A program made the translations under genes and the position numbers. The notes under the pieces were generated by a model. That model did no database searches and was not told where the DNA came from. It saw only the letters and a list, made by a program, of their open reading frames with translations. DNA of 64,000 nucleotides from Daldinia sp. FL1419 (Eukaryota; Ascomycota; Sordariomycetes; Xylariales; Hypoxylaceae): assembly GCA_025201765.1 (NCBI GenBank), contig MU623393.1, positions 124,001-188,000 of the forward strand. Direction: 5' to 3'. Below, in pieces: positions 57,912 through 64,000 of the stretch. Each line of letters opens with the position of its first letter. Position 1 is the stretch's first letter.

Positions 57912-58735
57912 GAAAGATAGGGAGAAAGGAGCTTTGGGAAGAAACAGGCTTTTTCGGAATGTTGCTCAACGTTCATAAGAGACAATTCTTGAATGGTACC
58001 TAACAAGTCATGCCGCTCCTGTATTATAATGCACTCGAGGCTTTCCACTATTGGGCTTTATCATGTCATATCACGACTAAGCACATACATTTACTTGACG
58101 CCATTTTGTATTTCAGAGAGTATAGGCTGCCTTGAAGAGGATACAGCGCCCTTAGTGACAACTCTATGTTGAATGACAATGACAATTTGCATCCTGATAG
58201 ACCCGCACTATCTTGACTATGACCCAGCTCACTATACAAATGTGATGTCTTTGGAATCCGGAGACGTCATGATCATCCACTAACTGGCCTCATCAGAGGC
58301 AGACAGGCAGGCCCGTATTCGGGGTCTTTCTCGTCCTAGCCACTCCATTACCCTGAGCGTAGCACCCCACCGCATTGCTGGGGGGTGTCTCGACCTTGGC
58401 CTCGCCGAAAGTACAATAAGCATGCATGCAAAGCTGATAACACTAGGATTATGAATAGAATTCAGTGGATAATAGAAATACGCTTTTAGGGTGAGATCGT
58501 AGGGGTTGACGTGGTGGGACTCCAAGACCAGGTAGAACATTATGGTGACGAAATTTCGGGAATAGTTGATGTGATTATTATTTTTTTCTTTCTGGATCGC
58601 TTCGACATAATCGTTCTATTAAGTAAAGGATAGGGGTTAGGAAGAATTATTGAATGATATAGTAGATCTCTATAGGCTAAGTTAGTTAAGCTGTACTTTT
58701 CCTTTGGGTCGTAGGTATTAGTTCAGCTTCTCACC
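57912..58735. other. Intergenic region
   Basis: About 820 bases without a supportable gene. Confidence 0.5.
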
Positions 58736-59299
58736 TTAGACGAAAAGACTCCCGGTCCTGGTAGCGCCTCGACTTTGCCAACCAAAAGTACCTAGGACCA
58801 ACTTCGGGCCGTTGTACTTTTTTCTACCTGCCGCTCTATATTCTTCTTTAGGACCGAGCTTCCTGTTTCCGGGCTCGATTCCTGCGCCAGAGTACTGCGA
58901 CTCTGGAAGGGCTAGGCTAGATTGAGGACCAGCCTTCACCTTGTCATCCTTGATGATATCGTGGATTGATTTATGCGCCTCGGCCGGGATAGCTTTTTAG
59001 AAGTCCATATGTCTCTGGAAAGTTCATCCGTCAATTTGACCGAATAGCAGGCCTTATCCTCTTTTCTGTAAACATCTTGTATCAACAGCTCTCCTCTAAG
59101 AACAAATCTTGGGAAAGACAACAGACCTTGGATATATCGGGATTTTTTGTGTTAAATAGTATTGGTTAAAAATTAAGAGGTATCATTACTTCTCTTTTAA
59201 AGGCTTACTTTGCTTCGACACCAAAGTTGTAGAATTGTTATTTGTAAAGTTGGTGAGGGAGTAAACAAATTTCACCGGAGAGAGAGAGGAACGAGACAT
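58736..59299 (-). pseudogene. Frameshifted unknown gene (possible)
   Basis: Read on the minus strand from ATG 59299: an exon to about 59205, a possible intron with GTAAGC donor and CCAAG acceptor, then an open frame including FPRFVLRGELLIQDVYRKED down to stop 58936. The same reading continues in the next frame from about 58990 (AIPAEAHKSIHDIIKDDKV) to a stop at 58736 (GTRTGSLFV-like end). The switch lies at an A5 run around 58994-58998, as if one A were lost. I do not recognise the family. Either the protein ends at the first stop, or this is a decayed gene, or there is a sequencing error. No neighbour gives a clue. Confidence 0.35.
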
Positions 59300-60432
59300 G
59301 GCTAAATAATTACTCCCAAGGCGGCAACTCAAGTGCAATGGCAGAAAAGAGGTTGCCTGAGTTGCCTTAATGCTGGTTGCCCCCCAGGCAGTCCCCCCCG
59401 CAACCAAACACTACGAATATCTATGATATCGTACACGGCGGTATATGCTATGTTACTATGGTCGTATTTTATCCGCTTTATCGTAGAGAAGGGCCGCTAT
59501 GAGGTACCTCTGAGTAACATCAGGCAACTATTACTGAACATTTTGACGGAGGCAAACCCACAAGAGGTCTTTTAGTTGCATTCTATATACCGTGGGAGGC
59601 ATTCGACGTTTCTACATACAACGAGAGTACTTAGGTAGGTATATACCTAGGTAGGTAGGTATGAAGAGGGGTCTTTTGTGATGTCTTAAGAATGTACCTA
59701 TCTACCTAGGTACCTAAGTGCGTTCACTTAAGTTAACCTATCGGCGGGTGGTTGCTACAGTGTATCTTCTAGGACGGTACTCGTGATCTCCTAAAAAGTC
59801 AATTACGAAGATATGAAAGTCGTTCATTACATACTACTCCTATTGCTTATGCGGACTGAGATACAAGGAGGTAACTAGGTTGAGGCTGAGGCAGTCTATG
59901 TTGTCGAGCCTGCGTCTTCCATGTATAGACACAATAAATGGTACCGACTCGACACAAGTTTTTAATCTTGACTTTTCTTATTTTCTAATTATTCTTCTTG
60001 GCAACTAATTTCCCAGTATCCCTTCTCCGGTGGTCAAGATGAGCAGCTACTCGTTCTAGTTCAAAATGCAAGCGCTAACTTATAGAATTTCATACATACA
60101 ATGTTTGTTTGCATATCGGTGAAGGGGCGGAGACTAGAATAAGTCCTACCAAAGTAATTTCTCGTATGAAGTTATGCTAAAGGCCACTAATTGAGGGACA
60201 ATCGCTATGTGAGAAAGTCAGAGCATCAGTTACCTGCTTGACATCACTACTCAAAGTTATGAGTGCAAGCCAGGGGCTTCGCAGGGCTTTATATCTTGTC
60301 ACTTGGATCATAATGAAACCGTTACGGCTCTATCCAAGTCATCGAGTTACGATGATAATTGTCAATGAGCTGTTTACGGAATTCATATGTCAATTGGTAC
60401 AGTCTACCAACGTCCTTTGCCTAGTCCGTATC
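59122..60432. other. Intergenic region
   Basis: Up to 1.3 kb (the left end overlaps the possible relic's first exon) with no supportable gene. The cluster of TACCTAGGTAGG elements is at 59629-59661 and 59695-59719. Confidence 0.5.
59629..59719. repeat. Palindromic TAGGTA/TACCTA cluster
   Basis: Two groups, 59629-59661 (TTAGGTAGGTATATACCTAGG-like, then TAGGTAGGTATG) and 59695-59719 (TACCTATCTACCTAGGTACC), face each other across about 33 bases, able to form hairpins. Confidence 0.8.
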
Positions 60433-61296
60433 CTAACGAAGCTCGAAACCTCGCTCCTCCAGCACCTCGCGGAAGACGTCCCTTCCGTGTAGCGACTCTA
60501 CCGTCGCTATACGATGCGCTGACCGATAAGTCCATGACGGCGCATCACCACGTCCCTGCTTCTCATTAAAGTCGGCAAGAATTTCGTCGTACGTCTCTAG
60601 GTTGGTCTGCTTTTCCTGCTGTTGTGACCCATCCCTGGATTGACCCCACGTCTCCCGATGCAACACCTCGTCCTGCGGTAACCGCGGTTTAACTGCCGCG
60701 GGCGGCGCTTCTGGGTTTGGTCGCCCAACCGCCAATCCGAATAACGCTACCACGCGCGACGGTAAGGAAAGTAGAGAAGCTAGCTCCCTCGCTCGGTTGC
60801 GCGCTGCACCCACGTAACACGTGCCCAGCCCGAGGGACTCGGCAGCTACGCATACATTCTGCGCGGCAACGGACGCGTCGATCACAGCCATGGTGTACAT
60901 CTCGAGGAACTCGAGACCAGTCCCGGGAGTGTCGTGCTGTGCGCACACAGTGGTCAGGCGCGCGAGGTCCGCACAGAAGATGAGTAACAGAGGAGCAGCG
61001 TGGATGAATGCTTGATTGGCGCATAATATGGCGACTTGGGATTTGAGGGAGGGCGTGGTGATGGCGACGGCACTCCAAGTTTGTAGGTTAGACGACGTGG
61101 CGGCGCTTTGGGCCGCGGCCGTGAGGAGCTCGAGGGTACCGGGGGCCAGGGGGTCTGGGAGAAAATCGCGGATGGATTTGTGCTGTAGCAGTGTCTTGAG
61201 GGTTGAGTTTACAGCGGTAGGGATCACGGGAGTATCAGTGCTACCACTACTAGCAGTACCGTACCGAGCTTCGAGCAGGGAGGAGAGGTCTGCCAT
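60433..61296 (-). CDS. Nitroreductase / NADPH-flavin oxidoreductase
   Basis: FMN-dependent nitroreductase-family protein of the NfsA/Frp kind, intronless, 287 residues. The N-terminal HKSIRDFLPDPLAPGTLELL segment is the R-S-x-R-x-F phosphate/FMN element of the family; then SAATSSNLQTWSAV, the IDASVAAQNVCVAAESLGLGTCYVG helix-loop and FGLAVGRPNPEA. The C-terminal part (TYDEILADFN) and helix (SLHGRDVFREVL) fit a bacterial-like Frp fold. Strong GC-rich codon bias differs from the AT-rich flanks. Bacterial-type family and intron absence make acquisition by transfer possible, but many fungi have such genes. Physiological substrate is not predictable. Confidence 0.9.
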   Translation of the reverse strand: MADLSSLLEARYGTASSGSTDTPVIPTAVNSTLKTLLQHKSIRDFLPDPLAPGTLELLTAAAQSAATSSNLQTWSAVAITTPSLKSQVAILCANQAFIHAAPLLLIFCADLARLTTVCAQHDTPGTGLEFLEMYTMAVIDASVAAQNVCVAAESLGLGTCYVGAARNRARELASLLSLPSRVVALFGLAVGRPNPEAPPAAVKPRLPQDEVLHRETWGQSRDGSQQQEKQTNLETYDEILADFNEKQGRGDAPSWTYRSAHRIATVESLHGRDVFREVLEERGFELR

Positions 61297-62071
61297 TTCT
61301 TGATTTGTTTTTTCTATATATTAGTTGAAGTTCCTACGTTAGATAGACCTATACCTAAGTTTTAATATCTCCTTTTATACCTACCTTCGTTTTAGCCATT
61401 GATAAGGGATGACCAGTATAGGCATAGGCGGGAGATATACGTTGCAACCATATGGCGTGCTAGCGAATCGGGATTTTGAAATACACTACTTCATTTATCG
61501 GCTCGGCTTCGGACGTTTCCAATCCTCAAGCAAACTTGCAGCTCTCTTACTACTTTACCAGGTTCGGGACTTAAGTCGATATCCTGACAACGAATATTGC
61601 GTAAGCGCCGGTAAACCTGGAATAGTATAATTAATCTCTTGAATAAGTTAAACTAATTGGTTCTGTAGTCACGCTGGGGATATACCATTACCTATATCTC
61701 ATGTACAACAACGATATCAGCTAATGTATTTACTTTCTATTTTCTTTTATATCTTTTCTACAAGTACTTGATCGTTGAAATGTATAGTATACCTACATAA
61801 GTCCAACTAGTTAATTAAACCAAGTCCACTATCATATTTTTCTTGGAATTGGGGTCTAGGGTCTTCGTGCTCCGCGCAGCTTCAAAGTAGAGGATCGGGC
61901 CTGGGGAAATAGTCACGATCAGGTAAGACTACAAACCAATGTTAAAATACTCATGAAACTAACACTAAAAAAAGCGAGGTTCGCAATATTCAAACATCTA
62001 CTTCAAGACGGGAAAAGATTCCTCTGGGTAGAACATAAAACCTGCACGAATACACTTCTCGTCTGCTTTGA
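61297..62071. other. Intergenic AT-rich region
   Basis: About 780 bases including the nitroreductase promoter; no gene is supportable. Confidence 0.5.
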
Positions 62072-62363
62072 CCATTGCAAAATCTTCTCCCACGGTATAC
62101 CCTCGCTATTGCGTACGATGACCCAGATTCACATCTAGCACTATACGGCTGATGCCAATACCTGCCGGCCAATCTACGAAGCACTAAGCACTGTCGACGG
62201 TGAATACGAGGCTTGGGGGCAAATTGTCGCGTCGAAGCCGGAGCCAAAATGGAAGTCCGTACAGCCCAAGACTTTTCTTAGAGACGCTGGCACGGTCGAG
62301 CTGAGGGAATACCCACCGAACAACGAGGGTATTATCCAGTCATTCTTTAAGAGAAAGCTTTGA
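62072..62363 (+). pseudogene. Decayed coding fragment with frameshift
   Basis: An open frame from 62072 contains YTLAIAYDDPDSHLALYG and stops at 62150-62152. The next frame continues directly with DANTCRPIYEALSTVDGEY, SKPEPKWKSVQPKTF and ends GIIQSFFKRKL with stop 62361-62363. The two halves read as one protein if one base at about 62150 is removed. No start codon is available upstream and the frame before 62072 is broken again, so this is the 3' remnant of a lost gene. Family not recognised; the compositional smoothness is protein-like. Confidence 0.4.
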
Positions 62364-64000
62364 AGAATAAGAATTCAGCTAGGAATTGAAACCTGAGGTT
62401 CAAAGATAATAGGGGGCCTGGGAATGTAAACACGCTGGGCTTTAAATTAAGGGGCAAAACAACAAAGCAATGCCCAATGCCTGATCTATGGTACTTTTAA
62501 ATAGGTAGCATTGTTTACCTACTCTCGTGTATTTCCGAACATTTGTTATTTTACCCAATTAATACATTTACCCCTTTATGGAATATCATCAAAAGCTTCT
62601 AATTGGATCGGATTTTCCCCCAACTTTGCCCGTCGCCTTCACAGACACACATGACTGCCTACCTACCTACCTATGTATATTACTATAGTGGATTCCCATC
62701 CAGCCCACTAACCCAGAGGTTCCTCTAGAGAACTTACCCGATACACCACACATTAGAATAGAATCCCAACAATATGGTACTCGTCGAGAAATAAACCATG
62801 CAAAATTTCGAAATGGCGTTGTACATACCTAGTAAGAAGCGACCAGTCAATTCTGCTATGCAGAGGGTCCAAGCGCCCAGCTCGACCTTCGAAGACCATT
62901 CGCCTCCTCACGGGTTGATTACTACGTTACTTGCTGCTAATCTAACGTGTAATATATCATGAGCCTATATCACGAAGCCCAAATTTCGATATATATCCAT
63001 CAAGAAGGTTCGTGACAGCTGTATGCGTAGCATTTCAGCTAGGTTAGGAATCTATCTCAGGTCCGGATTGTACAGTCGCCTACGGTCGCCTGAAAGTCGG
63101 CATTCGCGAGTACGACTCGGGAGATTGTCAACGCTGATCAACCGGCCAGGACCAAAGAAAGAATTTTTTTGATTCACGACACGTCGTATAACAGCTTCAA
63201 GCCCCGAGGGATGCATACACGTAACGGACAGCTGAAATCGAATAGGTTACTAATACTTTAATATATTATTTAATATACCAGCGGACAAATACGCAGGCGT
63301 ATGCAAGGTAGGTAGTCATGTGACATAACCCGATGATAATGCCATGGACAGCAACGTTCTCGACCGTTCAAGAGCACAAAATATCCGAAATATCTGGATT
63401 GCTACCTCATCGTACCGATGGAGTGGTTGTGGCTGAGTACCGACGGTGACTTGCATTGCTTACCCGACTTTTTGCAACCCCTTCGACTCGAGCCCGGTTT
63501 TTCCATTGGACGGAAACTCGCGGCATGCCATGGAACGACCCCTATCGGGCCGGCGGGCGCCATGCCGCTGGCCACACAGCCACGCGAGTAAAATCCTACT
63601 TTATTTCCAAAATATGTCATCGCTGGGTAATACGGCAGGGACCCAGTGACAGTTTCGTCCGCACGTGGGTTTCCCAAGTTTTGATCTGGGGGCTGGGCCC
63701 CTTTCGGTTGGTCTGTACGACTCTGTCTATCTTTTTAGTCTTTTTTTCGTTGGTGTTAAGTGTTATTGTTGCCTGTGTTCGGTAAGCAAGAAACTCGAGA
63801 AGCGGCACGACACGAGGCACCCCCCCCTCTCCCCTCCTCCCTCCTCGTACAGGAAGGAAGATAAGCTCTCTCGTCCGTCCCCTCTTGAAACGAAGCACGC
63901 CGTATTAGGTGCCTGGCGAGGCAGACTGCCAAGTGCGGCTCGATTTAGGTGTATACCTTGTGGTAAAATAGGTGGCACAAGAAAAGTCGTCCGGCGACGC
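62364..64000. other. Gene-free right end
   Basis: About 1.6 kb, AT-rich to 63300 then mixed, with a pyrimidine-rich tract at 63820-63846. Overlapping open frames near 63400-63980 occur on both strands and look spurious. A gene beyond the right edge may have its promoter here. A TACCTACCTACCTA element is at 62658-62673. Confidence 0.5.

Noticed and set aside
63402..63978. Overlapping frames at the right edge
   Set aside because: Several short frames overlap on both strands with no domain or splice support.

Overview
This window is nuclear DNA of a filamentous ascomycete (Pezizomycotina, most likely a Sordariomycete). The evidence is spliced genes whose introns are mostly about 45-110 bases (GT-AG, usually a GTAAGT/GTATG-like donor and a CTAAC/CTAAT-like branch site), an intergenic fraction of roughly half, and orthologues such as a fused para-aminobenzoate synthase, a TRAPPII Trs120 subunit and F-box/ankyrin proteins. 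No phage, plasmid, CRISPR, rRNA or convincing tRNA is visible. All splice junctions below were placed by hand. Every multi-exon model adds up to a whole number of codons and restores the family motif across the junction.

Layout: (1) 1.4-13 kb: three minus-strand genes, Vps1 dynamin, Gid7 (GID/CTLH ubiquitin ligase WD40 subunit) and acetoacetyl-CoA synthetase, separated by long gene-free spacers. (2) 14-27 kb: a DUF2264 protein, phosphoserine aminotransferase with a Gcn4/CPC1-type site in its promoter, a degenerate short-chain dehydrogenase, and the large Trs120. (3) 27.7-36.5 kb: an Asx-homology (ASXH/DEUBAD) protein, the R-SNARE Sec22, a zinc-finger-like unknown, and a CLPTM1-family membrane protein. 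(4) 38-47.4 kb: a LOG-family phosphoribohydrolase, PABA synthase, ER glucosidase I and a cysteine-free secreted protein. (5) 48.5-57.9 kb: an F-box/ankyrin protein, the tri-snRNP protein SNRNP27, a modular secreted zincin metalloprotease, a membrane-anchored unknown and a small secreted protein. (6) 58-64 kb: sparse, with two decayed or frameshifted coding fragments and a nitroreductase.

Most genes are core housekeeping genes and are not organised as a metabolic cluster. Five of them (Vps1, Trs120, Sec22, CLPTM1-like, glucosidase I) act in the ER-Golgi-endosome system, but their scattered orientations argue against a functional cluster. The least explained items are the ASXH protein, the SDR that lost its catalytic lysine, the C-terminal domain of the metalloprotease, the orphan secreted and membrane proteins, the two gene relics, and a palindromic TACCTAGGTA-type repeat that recurs in the intergenic DNA. 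I found no clearly new multi-gene system.
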